Shown: piece by piece, positions 37,039-45,672 of the stretch
How the letters are laid out: each line of letters starts with the position of its first letter
Position numbering within the stretch: the first letter of the stretch is position 1
From: Clostridiales bacterium
GTDB lineage: Bacteria > Bacillota > Clostridia > Christensenellales > Pumilibacteraceae
Length of the DNA stretch: 52,082 nucleotides
Direction of reading: 5' to 3'
Assembly (NCBI GenBank): GCA_031286385.1
Contig: JAITUJ010000013.1
Location: forward strand, 1-52,082
Made by a program: the position numbers and the translations under genes
Notes under the pieces: generated by a model
Told to the model about the DNA's origin: nothing
The model's input: only the letters and a program-made list of their open reading frames with translations
Databases searched by the model: none

Positions 37039-37425
37039 TCATTCTTCTTTTGCGACATAACCTGTTTTTTTGCTGTTACCAGTCTGTCTATCATAGTTTT
37101 CTTGATTTTTTTCAATGTAAAGTTTATATAAACTGTCCGCTGTCAAACCTGCACTGTGGCACATGCTAACAAAAAAATGTAGAATATCCACGAGCTCTTC
37201 TCTAATATCCTGCAAATTTAGTGGTTTTGGATTTTTCCACCACTTATAATTTGTCTCATTAACTAACTCTGCAATTTCCACCATCATTGCCATAGATAAC
37301 TTTTGCAAACTTTCTTCCATTGTCCAATTTTGCCTTGCTCTTTGACCCAAAATAAAGCTATCCAGAGCGGATTGTCTTTCAAATATTGCTTGCAATTTAT
37401 CTGTCTGATTTTCCTTTTTGTTCAT
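37039..37425 (-). CDS. dut: Dimeric (all-alpha) dUTP diphosphatase
   Basis: Removes dUTP to prevent uracil incorporation and supplies dUMP. The 128-aa product belongs to the all-alpha NTP pyrophosphatase (dimeric dUTPase/MazG-like) superfamily: metal-binding EIAEL and EELVDILHFFV form the ExxE...ExxD motif, with NYKWWKNPKP between them as in dimeric dUTPases. SD GAGGGAG lies 6 nt before the ATG. In Clostridia this gene commonly follows the M16 peptidase gene, as here (47-nt gap). A broader MazG-like specificity cannot be excluded. Confidence 0.82.
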   Translation of the reverse strand: MNKKENQTDKLQAIFERQSALDSFILGQRARQNWTMEESLQKLSMAMMVEIAELVNETNYKWWKNPKPLNLQDIREELVDILHFFVSMCHSAGLTADSLYKLYIEKNQENYDRQTGNSKKTGYVAKEE

Positions 37426-37472
37426 ACTTTCTCCCTCATTTTCAATTTAATTAAATAAAATATTTATCAAAT

Positions 37473-38795
37473 TCACTTCAAAAACTGCATGATGTCTATG
37501 CCCATGTCTTTGCCTACGTATGCACAGCTCACTTTATCAAAATTAAAAATCTCTCCAATTAAACCAGTCAATTGTTTTTTTGTCACACTGTTTATTTGCT
37601 CTACACGCTGGTTGTAATCAATAATTTCGCCTGATGATAGCATAAGCTTGCCTGCTGCTATCATGCACGCTTGTACACTTTCTTGTCCAAAAACAAAAGC
37701 AGATTTCAATTGTGCTTTTGCTCTCTCAAATTCCCTGTCATTGACTCCATTTTTTACAAATTCATTCAACTCTGATTTCAACATATGCAAAACTTTTTGA
37801 GTATTTAGTGGAGTGATATTGCAAACGACATTAAACATACCACAATTGGAGTAAAATGTTGGTGTACTAAATATTGAGTACGCCAACCCACTCTGTTCAC
37901 GCACCTTTTGAAACAATCTGCTACTCATACCACCCCCTAAAATAGTACTTAAAAGCGACAAAATGGGAGTTTTAGAGTCATTAAATTTTATTGATGGAAA
38001 GCTAATTATCAAATTTGACTGTTCAAACTCTTTGAACAGCATACCAGAATTACTGTCTTGCTTAGGCTTTTTCATGGATACTTTTTTGTGTACATTTAAA
38101 GACACCCTGTCTAAAAAAATAGTTCTCACAATTTCATCAACTTTTTCCTCTGTAATATTGCCAGCAAAAGACAACACTACATTGCTAGCCACATAGTGTT
38201 GTTTCATAAAACTGTCCACAGACTTTTTGTCAAACTTATTTATATTGTCAATGGGACCTAGAATAGTTTGTCCTAGTGGATGGTCCAAAAAATTTACTTT
38301 GGATATCAAATCAAAAGCCAAATCTTCGGGCACATCTTCTGTCATATTAATTTCTTCTATAATTACTTTGCGCTCTTTGTCTAAGTCATCGGCCTTAAAG
38401 GCACTATCAAAAAAGATGTCTGACAATATTTGAAAACAACTTGAAACATAGTCATCCATACATTTAAAGTAATAACATGTGCTTTCTTTCCCAGTAAAAG
38501 CGTTGACCATAGCACCAACGCTCTCAAATTTATCTGCTATTTGATAGGCATCTAGAACACTTGTCCCTTTAAATAACATGTGTTCTGTAAAGTGAGCTAT
38601 ACCATTGCTTTGAGCGTTCTCGCTAGAACTTCCTACACCAACCCAAATTCCTACACACACAGAACGCACGCTCGTGTTCTGATCCATTACAACACGCAAA
38701 TTATTTGGGTATGTTATCAATTTTACCATATTATTATTATTATGTGTATTATTATGCTTTAATACATATCGCACACTTTGAGAATATGTATCCAT
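37473..38795 (-). CDS. M16 family zinc peptidase (YmxG/MlpA-like)
   Basis: Pitrilysin-type metallopeptidase: inverted zinc motif HFTEH within IAHFTEHMLFKGT, with the third ligand in KVIIEEINM about 75 residues later, and the C-terminal half-domain containing GGMSSRLFQKVREQSGLAYSI. The open frame starts at 38795 (440 aa). The family-typical start is the second Met at 38729, which removes a 22-residue tail containing HNNTHNNNN encoded by ATT repeats; neither start has an SD. Its position after pnp and ylxY matches mlpA in Bacillus. The precise substrate in this conserved neighbourhood is not established. Confidence 0.92.
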   Translation of the reverse strand: MDTYSQSVRYVLKHNNTHNNNNMVKLITYPNNLRVVMDQNTSVRSVCVGIWVGVGSSSENAQSNGIAHFTEHMLFKGTSVLDAYQIADKFESVGAMVNAFTGKESTCYYFKCMDDYVSSCFQILSDIFFDSAFKADDLDKERKVIIEEINMTEDVPEDLAFDLISKVNFLDHPLGQTILGPIDNINKFDKKSVDSFMKQHYVASNVVLSFAGNITEEKVDEIVRTIFLDRVSLNVHKKVSMKKPKQDSNSGMLFKEFEQSNLIISFPSIKFNDSKTPILSLLSTILGGGMSSRLFQKVREQSGLAYSIFSTPTFYSNCGMFNVVCNITPLNTQKVLHMLKSELNEFVKNGVNDREFERAKAQLKSAFVFGQESVQACMIAAGKLMLSSGEIIDYNQRVEQINSVTKKQLTGLIGEIFNFDKVSCAYVGKDMGIDIMQFLK

Positions 38796-38824
38796 ATTTA
38801 AGTTACCAACTTTAATATGTAGTA

Positions 38825-38844
38825 TGATTAAAAATTTTTAATCA
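38825..38844. repeat. Perfect 20-bp palindrome
   Basis: TGATTAAAAATTTTTAATCA is fully self-complementary with no spacer. It lies just past the ylxY stop and before the M16 peptidase gene. It could be a small dyad operator or an AT hairpin; no promoter was identified around it. Confidence 0.5.
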
Positions 38845-38848
38845 ATTA

Positions 38849-39544
38849 TTATATTACTTCTCTGATGGGCGCAATAGAAAAACCTTTTCCCCTAATTGCA
38901 TCAACTATGCGTTGCAGAACTTGGACAGTAGATTTCGTAGGTTGCATCAAAATAAAATCTCCACCTTTTACTCTTTCCGTAGCTCTTCTAAAAATGATAT
39001 CTCCATTTTGTTCACGCCAATCTTGTGTATCCGTAGTCCACATGATGGTTTTGTACCCCAAATTTGTGGCTTCTGATATAGTATACTTATTGTATACACC
39101 AAAAGGAGGAGAAAAATTGGTCATTTGAATATTTAATAAAGCACTCACAAGTTGGTGTGTTGTAGAAATTTCCTCTCTATTTCGCTGAGCGGACAACTGA
39201 GAATGGTCTTGCCTAAAATAGCCACCATTGCCAAGTTCATGTCCATATTGTGCTATCCTTTGCAGTGACTCTTCATTGCCCGAAACCCAACTTCCACTGA
39301 CAAAAAATGTAGCACTGATTTTGTTTGCATCCAACACTTTTAAAACATCATCCAAGTACTCTATACCGCTATACACATTAAACATCAAACTCACCTTTGC
39401 ACTGTCACTGCCACGACTTATCGCACCATCTGGATTGCCGCGTGCTTGTGTATCTACTGTAAAATAAGTAAGTCCAAAGACACCCAATACGACTACGGCT
39501 ATTATGACATTTGTCAAAACTTGTCTAAAAAATTTTTCTTTCAC
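38849..39544 (-). CDS. YlxY-like NodB-fold protein, catalytically degenerate
   Basis: Polysaccharide-deacetylase fold of 231 aa behind an N-terminal membrane anchor/signal sequence (NVIIAVVVLGVFGLTYF). Each NodB catalytic motif is altered: the expected TFDDG is MFNVYSG, the HxxxH motif keeps only the second His (GGYFRQDHSQL), RPPFG is SPPFG, and the final LLH is LMQ. The metal site is therefore lost while the fold markers (ATFFVSG, HELGN, GDFIL) remain. Gene order pnp-ylxY-M16 peptidase identifies it as the YlxY orthologue. It probably acts as a glycan-binding or structural protein. No good SD is visible. Confidence 0.82.
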   Translation of the reverse strand: MKEKFFRQVLTNVIIAVVVLGVFGLTYFTVDTQARGNPDGAISRGSDSAKVSLMFNVYSGIEYLDDVLKVLDANKISATFFVSGSWVSGNEESLQRIAQYGHELGNGGYFRQDHSQLSAQRNREEISTTHQLVSALLNIQMTNFSPPFGVYNKYTISEATNLGYKTIMWTTDTQDWREQNGDIIFRRATERVKGGDFILMQPTKSTVQVLQRIVDAIRGKGFSIAPIREVI

Positions 39545-39664
39545 AAAACACTCCTATAAAATATTATAATTTATAATATTCTCACAATTGTGTTTTTATG
39601 ATTTGATAGTTTATTCAATGAAATGGACAAATTTTGTCACTGCAAACAATTAAAGTAGATCAGA

Positions 39665-41764
39665 TTACTTTTTAAGTTTTAAATCTATCCGCCCTCTGTC
39701 ATCAATCTTTATCACTTCTACCACTACGCGGTCACCTACATTGACAACATCTGTGACTTTCTCTACCCGCTTGTTGGACAGCTTACTTATATGAATCATT
39801 CCATCTTTTCCAGGGGCTATTGTAACAAAAGCTCCTATTTCTATGACGCGGACAACCTCCGCATCATAGACTTTGCCGACTTCAATATCTTCTACAATGG
39901 ACAATACCATCTTCTTGGCTTTTTCTGCCATTTCACTGTCATGTGTCGCAATATAGACGATACCTTTATCATCAATGTCAATTTTTACACCTGTATCTTC
40001 AATAATTTTATTGATTACCTTGCCGTTCTTACCTATTACATCCCCTATCTTGTCAGGTTCAATTTCAAAAGAGATAATTTTTGGAGCATATTTACTCAAT
40101 TCCAACCTAGGTTTTGGCAACACTTTTAACATTTCTTCCAAAATGTGTTGTCTACCTTGACAGGCTTGTGATAACGCTTGCTCCAAAATCAACTTGTCTA
40201 TGCCTTTTATTTTTATATCCATCTGTATAGCAGTTATTCCTTGTTTTGTGCCTGCTACTTTAAAGTCCATATCGCCCAAAAAATCTTCCACGCCTTGAAT
40301 GTCACTCAGTATTGCAACTTTGTCACCCTCTTTTATAAGCCCCATAGCAATGCCTGCAACAGGAGACTTTATCGGCACACCAGCATCCATGAGTGCCAAA
40401 GTAGAACCACAGACACTCGCTTGTGACGTACTACCATTGCTAGATAAAATCTCTGTAACAGTCCTTATACAGTATGGAAACTCAACTTCTGATGGGATTA
40501 CCGCTTCCAAAGCTCTCTCTGCTAGTGCGCCGTGCCCAATCTCACGGCGACCAGGTCCACGCATGGGCTTTGTTTCACCCGTACTAAATGGAGGAAAATT
40601 GTACTGATGCATGTAGCGCTTGCTGTTTTCTTCATCTAAATTTTCCAACTTTTGCATCTCTGCAATCATACCCAATGTCGCCGTAGTCAAGCTTTGAGTT
40701 TGTCCACGCGTAAAAACTGCACTGCCATGTGTGCGAGGTAACACAGACACCTCACACCATATAGGTCTAATTTGCGTGACTTTGCGTCCATCTGGTCTTG
40801 TTCCATCTTTTATAATCTTGGCACGAACTTTTTCTTTGGTCATGTCGTACAACACATCTAAAATTTCTCTTGTGTTATCCGGATAAATGCTTGCAAAGTG
40901 CTCCAAAACATTTTTTTCTAACTGCTCTTCATTTATTTGCCTCTGTTGCCTATCATAAGTATTCAGCGCATTATCCAATAGCTTGTCCGCATATTTAACG
41001 ATGTCATTGTTTATTTTGCTATCAACTTTATAGTAATCTATTTGCTGTTTTGGCTTGCCTATCTCCTTCACTATACTTTCAATAAATTTCACCTGTCGTT
41101 TAATTTCTTCATGAGCAAACATAACTCCTTCCAACACAACTTTTTCCGCAACTTGGTCTGCTCCTGCTTCAATCATCAGTATAGCGTCCGCTGTACCACT
41201 CACCACAAGGTGCAATTTACTTTTACTTCTCTGCTCATTATCAGGATTGATGATAAATTTGCCATCCACATAACCTACTATAACACTACCGGTAGGACCC
41301 ATAAATGGAATATCCGATACAGACAGTGCAATAGAGCTACCGAACATACCAAAAACTTCGGGAGGTATATTTGTATCTACAGACAATACGGTACTCACAA
41401 CAGATACATCACGAAAAAACCCCTTTGGGAAAAGTGGTCTCAATGGCCTATCTATCAACCTAGAAGTTAAAATTGCCTTGTCACTTGCACGCCCTTCTCG
41501 TCTTTTAAACCCACCTGGTATGCGACCAATTGCATACTGTTTTTCCTCAAAATCTACGCTCAAAGGGAAAAAGTCAATGCCCGCTCTAATTGAATTTGAC
41601 ATCGTGACATTTGTCATAACCACTGTATCACCACATCTTACCCAACAAGAGCCATTACTTTGAGAGCAGTACTTGCCAATCTCAACGGTAACAGTCTTGC
41701 CACCTATGCTTGTTTGAAAAACCAACATTCCCTTATCATCTTTTTGTCTGCTTGACATTCCCAC
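39665..41764 (-). CDS. pnp: Polyribonucleotide nucleotidyltransferase
   Basis: Phosphorolytic 3'-5' exoribonuclease of RNA turnover. The 699 aa contain two RNase PH domains (GRIPGGFKRREGRAS in the first; RPDGRKVTQIRPI and GETKPMRGPGRREIGHGALAERAL in the second), then a KH domain (IGDVIGKNGKVINKI) and an S1 domain (GMIHISKLSNKRVEKV). The start is GTG at 41764, 5 nt after AGGAG; an ATG two codons later has worse spacing. It lies 15 nt downstream of rpsO, the classic rpsO-pnp operon. Confidence 0.97.
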   Translation of the reverse strand: MGMSSRQKDDKGMLVFQTSIGGKTVTVEIGKYCSQSNGSCWVRCGDTVVMTNVTMSNSIRAGIDFFPLSVDFEEKQYAIGRIPGGFKRREGRASDKAILTSRLIDRPLRPLFPKGFFRDVSVVSTVLSVDTNIPPEVFGMFGSSIALSVSDIPFMGPTGSVIVGYVDGKFIINPDNEQRSKSKLHLVVSGTADAILMIEAGADQVAEKVVLEGVMFAHEEIKRQVKFIESIVKEIGKPKQQIDYYKVDSKINNDIVKYADKLLDNALNTYDRQQRQINEEQLEKNVLEHFASIYPDNTREILDVLYDMTKEKVRAKIIKDGTRPDGRKVTQIRPIWCEVSVLPRTHGSAVFTRGQTQSLTTATLGMIAEMQKLENLDEENSKRYMHQYNFPPFSTGETKPMRGPGRREIGHGALAERALEAVIPSEVEFPYCIRTVTEILSSNGSTSQASVCGSTLALMDAGVPIKSPVAGIAMGLIKEGDKVAILSDIQGVEDFLGDMDFKVAGTKQGITAIQMDIKIKGIDKLILEQALSQACQGRQHILEEMLKVLPKPRLELSKYAPKIISFEIEPDKIGDVIGKNGKVINKIIEDTGVKIDIDDKGIVYIATHDSEMAEKAKKMVLSIVEDIEVGKVYDAEVVRVIEIGAFVTIAPGKDGMIHISKLSNKRVEKVTDVVNVGDRVVVEVIKIDDRGRIDLKLKK

Positions 41765-41779
41765 TAAAACTCCTAAAAA

Positions 41780-42043
41780 TTATTTTCTTAAATCCAAATC
41801 CAAAACTATTTTTCTGTATCGATCTATATAGTTATCTTTTAAGTAATTTAGCAGTCTACGCCTACTACCTACCATCTGCAAAAGTCCTCGCCTGCTATGG
41901 TGATCTTTTGCATGAATTTTTAAGTGTTCTGTCAAATGCGTAATCCTATGTGTCAACAGTGCAATTTGCACTTCGGGACTACCAGTATCACCAGCAGATC
42001 TTGCAAATTTATTTATTATTTGCAACTTAGTATTTTTATCCAT
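41780..42043 (-). CDS. rpsO: 30S ribosomal protein S15
   Basis: Primary 16S rRNA-binding protein of the platform. The 87 aa align throughout with S15: [35 protein letters not shown] and [17 protein letters not shown] lies 7 nt before the ATG. The leader of about 75-80 nt could allow S15 autoregulation as known in other bacteria, but I did not see a specific pseudoknot. Confidence 0.98.
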   Translation of the reverse strand: MDKNTKLQIINKFARSAGDTGSPEVQIALLTHRITHLTEHLKIHAKDHHSRRGLLQMVGSRRRLLNYLKDNYIDRYRKIVLDLDLRK

Positions 42044-42123
42044 TTTCTCGCTCCATTAATTTATTTTGATTGAACTACACACACATGCGAGGAGACCGCA
42101 AATTAAAGTATCAATCTATGACT

Positions 42124-42152
42124 ATTCTATCACAATATAAAAAAAAAGTAAA
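42124..42152 (-). promoter_or_regulatory. Candidate rpsO-pnp promoter
   Basis: TTTACT (42147-42152), 17-nt spacer that is mostly a T-run on the minus strand, TAGAAT (42124-42129). Leader of about 75 nt. Confidence 0.5.
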
Positions 42153-42170
42153 GCAATTTTTTGCATAGAC

Positions 42171-42213
42171 AAAAAGAAAAACACATAGGAGTCAAAAAAC
42201 ACTATGAATGTGT
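42171..42213 (-). terminator. Terminator of the GT2 gene
   Basis: ACACATAG (42181-42188) pairs with CTATG-AA-TGTGT (42202-42213) with two bulged A; TTTTCTTTTT follows on the minus strand. It lies about 65 nt past the stop at 42279. Confidence 0.7.
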
Positions 42214-42278
42214 TTAAATTTATTTTGCAAAAGTACTTCGATTTAAACTTAATTAAGGTAATGATAAAAAACACAAAA

Positions 42279-43460
42279 TTACTTTCTGTTTCTACGTCTG
42301 TTTCTCCACTCTATTACACCATGAGGCAAACAAAACTTTACGGCTTTTTTGAATATTTTCCAGTACTTATTGTTGGCGTATTTCCCAAATCCGCCCTCAA
42401 TAGCTTTTTTCAATTCCCTATTTGTGCTTTTTTCACATATTACATTTGCAATTTTTCTTGCATTTTTATTGCTCCTATCCACTACCAATAGCGCGCAAAA
42501 TACTAAATCAAAGTCCGTCATCAATTTTGTTTTTGCAAGTCTTAGTTCTGCACAAACTCCAACGACAGCTCTTTTAAAATTTCTCCTGCCCGCTTGTAAA
42601 AAAGGCGGAAAATCTCCATAAATCAGTCTAAATATCCTACACCATGACAGATAACTCAAAAATTTATCTTGTCCTGCATCGTATTTAGAACAAAATTCAA
42701 TCACCTCTCTCAACATCACTATGTTATATCTATATTTACCTTTTGTGACCTTTTCACGAGTTGCGCTATTGATGCGTATACGATAAATGTAAGAAGTAAT
42801 ATCATGACAGTAAGATATAGACTGACTTTTTGTTAACCAAAGTATTGTAACGGCGTCCTCTAAATATGTGTTTTCCTTAAAAAAGAAATTATTTTCTAAC
42901 AAAAAAGAACGCTTAAAACATAAAGCCCAAGCATTACAAAACTCTTTTACTATGCTTTTTAGAAATAATTCTTTCTGATGTTTTTTGTCAAAAAGCAAAA
43001 CTTGATCTACAGTCTGATATTTCAAACTTTCAAAATCATGCACATAGTCCACATGGTAAGAAGTTTTTGGGCTATCTGCAAAAAAGCACTTATATTTATA
43101 CAAAAATGCACAACTTTTCGTTTTTTCAAAACACTCTATAATCTTTTCAATACACCCTTCCACCAACAAGTCATCACTGTCAACAAACCATACATACTCA
43201 CCACAACATTCTCTTAGACCTGTATTTCTAGCTGCCCCTTGCTTTTTATTAAAACTGTGAGTTATTACCTTCACTCTGCTGTCCAAATTTGCATAGCTCT
43301 CTGCTATGGATTTACTACTATCTTGACCACAGTCATCTATCAACAAAACCTCTATATCATCATTTTTGTACGACAATATACTATTTAAACATTCTACAAA
43401 ATACTTTTCTACATTGTAAAACGGCACAATGATTGACAATTTTATCTTACTTACATTCAT
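42279..43460 (-). CDS. Family 2 glycosyltransferase
   Basis: Transfers a sugar from a nucleotide donor to a growing surface glycan. The GT-A domain is at the N-terminus: LSIIVPFYNVEKY, VLLIDDCGQDSS, GAARNTGLRECCGEYVWFVDSDD with the DSDD metal site. The C-terminal 150 residues are basic and probably helical (KKAVKFCLPHGVIEWRNRR). At 393 aa it resembles CPS/LOS-type GT2 enzymes such as EpsJ/WcaA-like proteins. It starts 20 nt after the GT8 gene, and the two share a similar basic C-terminal tail, so they form an operon. No clear SD. Confidence 0.92.
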   Translation of the reverse strand: MNVSKIKLSIIVPFYNVEKYFVECLNSILSYKNDDIEVLLIDDCGQDSSKSIAESYANLDSRVKVITHSFNKKQGAARNTGLRECCGEYVWFVDSDDLLVEGCIEKIIECFEKTKSCAFLYKYKCFFADSPKTSYHVDYVHDFESLKYQTVDQVLLFDKKHQKELFLKSIVKEFCNAWALCFKRSFLLENNFFFKENTYLEDAVTILWLTKSQSISYCHDITSYIYRIRINSATREKVTKGKYRYNIVMLREVIEFCSKYDAGQDKFLSYLSWCRIFRLIYGDFPPFLQAGRRNFKRAVVGVCAELRLAKTKLMTDFDLVFCALLVVDRSNKNARKIANVICEKSTNRELKKAIEGGFGKYANNKYWKIFKKAVKFCLPHGVIEWRNRRRNRK

Positions 43461-43480
43461 TTTTTACTTATCAATTTAAA

Positions 43481-44536
43481 TTATTTATTCTTAAATTTTC
43501 TATACAGTTTTAATAGACCGTAAGGCATAATCGCTTTTATGCTTTTTTTGAACAGCTTTTTGAACCTAACTTCTTTCCTTGTATAAAATTTACCATGCTC
43601 TAAATATTTAATATTATTTCTAATATCCCAGTTGATCAATTTTGCATACTCATAATATAAATCAACATAATGCATATTTTTTTTGTCAAACCTCCACGGC
43701 TTTGGTAAACCATCGGTAAAATGTATAATTACAGGAACAAACTCATTAGAAATGTCATTTTCTAAGTACAAACTTCTAATAATTATTTTTGTGTGCGGAT
43801 TAGTACAATCTAACTGTGAAAAATCTCTCATAATATTATACTTCCAAGATAAATATACACGAGAATCTAAACCATCTTGTATAGCGAGCACATTGAGTGC
43901 CTCTTGATCAGGATAATTATAGCATTCATTTGCCTTATATTTGTATATAAAATCAAAAGCCCTATCCGTGTATCTTTTTTCAATCCAATATTTATTGTTT
44001 ATCAACATTACTCCAGAATTTGTATAGTGAGTGTGTTCATCCATAATGTCAATACCAACTAAATCAAAAAATTTAAATCTATTATAGAACTGCATATTTG
44101 CTACTGGATTCAAAAACCATTGAAACTGTCGCTTTTCACTACAAGCTGCATATGCTTTGTCTGTTATATCTGTTTCAAACAAATCACACAAGTCGTCCAA
44201 CACCAAGATATCACAGTCAAGGTATAAAAACTTTTCCACATGAGGCAAAAGCTTGGGTGCAAGCAATCTAAAATTGGTTTCTTTCCCATACCATCCAATG
44301 AGTGGTATATTCTCATAATCTTGCGTGCCTATCATCACATGCTCTATGGTGAACTTTTGCTCAAAAATGCTCAATGCATTTTTAATAAACTGCAAATCGT
44401 CACTTGTCAAATCATAGCTAAATAAGTAAAAGTGATACTTTGTAGTAACTTTTGCATTCTTTAAAGCCGAATACATTACGACAGTGGCTTGTTTGACAAA
44501 GCCACTGTTAAATGTCAAAACTATGGGTATACACAT
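43481..44536 (-). CDS. Family 8 glycosyltransferase
   Basis: Retaining galactosyl/glucosyltransferase of the LgtC/general-stress type (351 aa). N-terminal IPIVLTFNSGFVKQATVVMYSAL, metal-binding DCD in KFLYLDCDILVLDDL, NSGVMLINNKYW, YPDQEALN, and C-terminal HFTDGLPKPW are all family marks. A basic C-terminal tail (RFKKLFKKSIKAIMPYGLLK) probably binds the membrane surface. AGGA lies 10 nt before the ATG. First gene of the GT8-GT2 pair. Confidence 0.92.
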   Translation of the reverse strand: MCIPIVLTFNSGFVKQATVVMYSALKNAKVTTKYHFYLFSYDLTSDDLQFIKNALSIFEQKFTIEHVMIGTQDYENIPLIGWYGKETNFRLLAPKLLPHVEKFLYLDCDILVLDDLCDLFETDITDKAYAACSEKRQFQWFLNPVANMQFYNRFKFFDLVGIDIMDEHTHYTNSGVMLINNKYWIEKRYTDRAFDFIYKYKANECYNYPDQEALNVLAIQDGLDSRVYLSWKYNIMRDFSQLDCTNPHTKIIIRSLYLENDISNEFVPVIIHFTDGLPKPWRFDKKNMHYVDLYYEYAKLINWDIRNNIKYLEHGKFYTRKEVRFKKLFKKSIKAIMPYGLLKLYRKFKNK

Positions 44537-44567
44537 GTAAAAATAATCCTAATTTTTATTGTTTGAT

Positions 44568-44597
44568 ATTGACCTTGCATACATTGACTTTGCCTAC
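44568..44597. repeat. Tandem 15-bp direct repeats upstream of the GT8-GT2 operon
   Basis: ATTGACCTTGCATAC (44568-44582) is followed directly by ATTGACTTTGCCTAC (44583-44597); 13 of 15 bases match. They lie just downstream of the candidate promoter, within the 5' leader of the GT8 gene. Confidence 0.6.
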
Positions 44598-44606
44598 CCT
44601 GAAACC

Positions 44607-44636
44607 TTTATAGATTGCAATTTACAAAGTCTACAA
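44607..44636 (-). promoter_or_regulatory. Candidate promoter of the GT8-GT2 operon
   Basis: TTGTAG (44631-44636), 18-nt spacer, TATAAA (44607-44612). Weak -35 match; leader of about 65 nt holding the direct repeats. Confidence 0.4.
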
Positions 44637-44680
44637 AATACAACAATAATCAACAGTATATTTTATTATAACAAAAATTA

Positions 44681-44727
44681 AAAAAATATACAACTATTTT
44701 GTGTACAATCTACAAAAATAATTGTAT
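44681..44727 (-). terminator. Terminator of the site-2 protease gene
   Basis: Long imperfect AT hairpin between 44688-44704 and 44712-44727 (ATACAA and TATTTT segments paired), followed by six T on the minus strand. It lies 24 nt past the stop at 44751. A T-run on the other side would also allow termination on the plus strand. Confidence 0.65.
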
Positions 44728-44750
44728 GCTTTTTTATTAACTTTATTTTG

Positions 44751-45614
44751 TCAATCACTATTTACAACTTTTGGTAGATTATTAAAAGCGCATTCACCAA
44801 AATTCAATTCGTAACCAAATTGCAACACCAAATCTTCCAGCTGACTTTCACTAATTCTTGCCAAAACACTTTCATTTTTCATGATACAAAAGCGATGGTA
44901 ATATTTACTGTTGAGCATAGCAAAGGCTTGTCCCAATGAAGTTTGACTAGATATGATTATTTCTTTAACTTCTATCCCCTGTTTGATTCTTTGTGAGCGG
45001 TATGCCATTGAATAAAGCCTTTGATACTGACTAATTTTTTCTGGCAATAAACTCTCCAAAAAAACAAAAATTGCAATCAACATCAGTGTAATATTTGCTC
45101 CGTTATATATGGCAAATACAGAAAAAACAATAAAAATTGAAGACGCCAAAAGACCTGTCAATCTAAAAATTTTGTAAGCTTTTTGTCTTTTAAACTTTAA
45201 TGACAGTAAACTCAACAGTATTCTACCCCCATCTAGCGGATAAAATGGCAATAGATTTAGTACAAATATTGCTATGTTTGCTAGCAATAAACTTTCGCTA
45301 TACATGTAAGTTGATGGAAAAAACCACCAAACCGCAGCTACAAACAATGCCAAAATCAAGTTTACAAGGGGACCAGCGATTGCAATTTTTATTTCATCTT
45401 TACATTTTAGCGTTTCAAACTTACCCGTAAGACTTGCCCCATATGGCGTGAGTCTTATCTCTTTCAATTGATACCCCAATTTTTCTGCAACTTCTGCGTG
45501 GGCAAATTCATGTATCAACACAACTAAAAAGTAAGCTACAAACTCCACTCCCAACCCTAGCAAAAACATTATTAAACCCAAAATCCAAAATAGCATTGAT
45601 ACTCTAAAAGTCAT
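44751..45614 (-). CDS. M50 site-2 protease, SpoIVFB-like
   Basis: Intramembrane zinc protease (287 aa). The zinc motif HEFAH is at residues 35-39 in a membrane helix, the third ligand Asp at about 128 in FYPLDGGRILL. Four or more hydrophobic segments precede a C-terminal domain of about 85 residues resembling a single CBS-like repeat (GIEVKEIIISSQTSLGQAFAMLNSKYYHRFCIM), as in SpoIVFB. It could process a pro-sigma factor or a membrane-bound regulator. No sporulation gene is seen nearby. There is no SD; TATGAT ends 5 nt before the ATG inside a near-perfect 20-bp palindrome, so a leaderless, regulated mRNA is likely. Confidence 0.88.
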   Translation of the reverse strand: MTFRVSMLFWILGLIMFLLGLGVEFVAYFLVVLIHEFAHAEVAEKLGYQLKEIRLTPYGASLTGKFETLKCKDEIKIAIAGPLVNLILALFVAAVWWFFPSTYMYSESLLLANIAIFVLNLLPFYPLDGGRILLSLLSLKFKRQKAYKIFRLTGLLASSIFIVFSVFAIYNGANITLMLIAIFVFLESLLPEKISQYQRLYSMAYRSQRIKQGIEVKEIIISSQTSLGQAFAMLNSKYYHRFCIMKNESVLARISESQLEDLVLQFGYELNFGECAFNNLPKVVNSD

Positions 45615-45634
45615 ACAATATCATATGAGATTGT
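45615..45634 (-). promoter_or_regulatory. -10 box within a palindrome at the site-2 protease start
   Basis: ACAATATCATATGAGATTGT is palindromic except for one base pair and touches the ATG at 45614. The -10 TATGAT (45620-45625) sits in it; no good -35 was found, so an activator may be needed. Confidence 0.5.
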
Positions 45635-45672
45635 CCAGCAAATTAGTATTGTTTAGAGATTAGCATTTAAAG

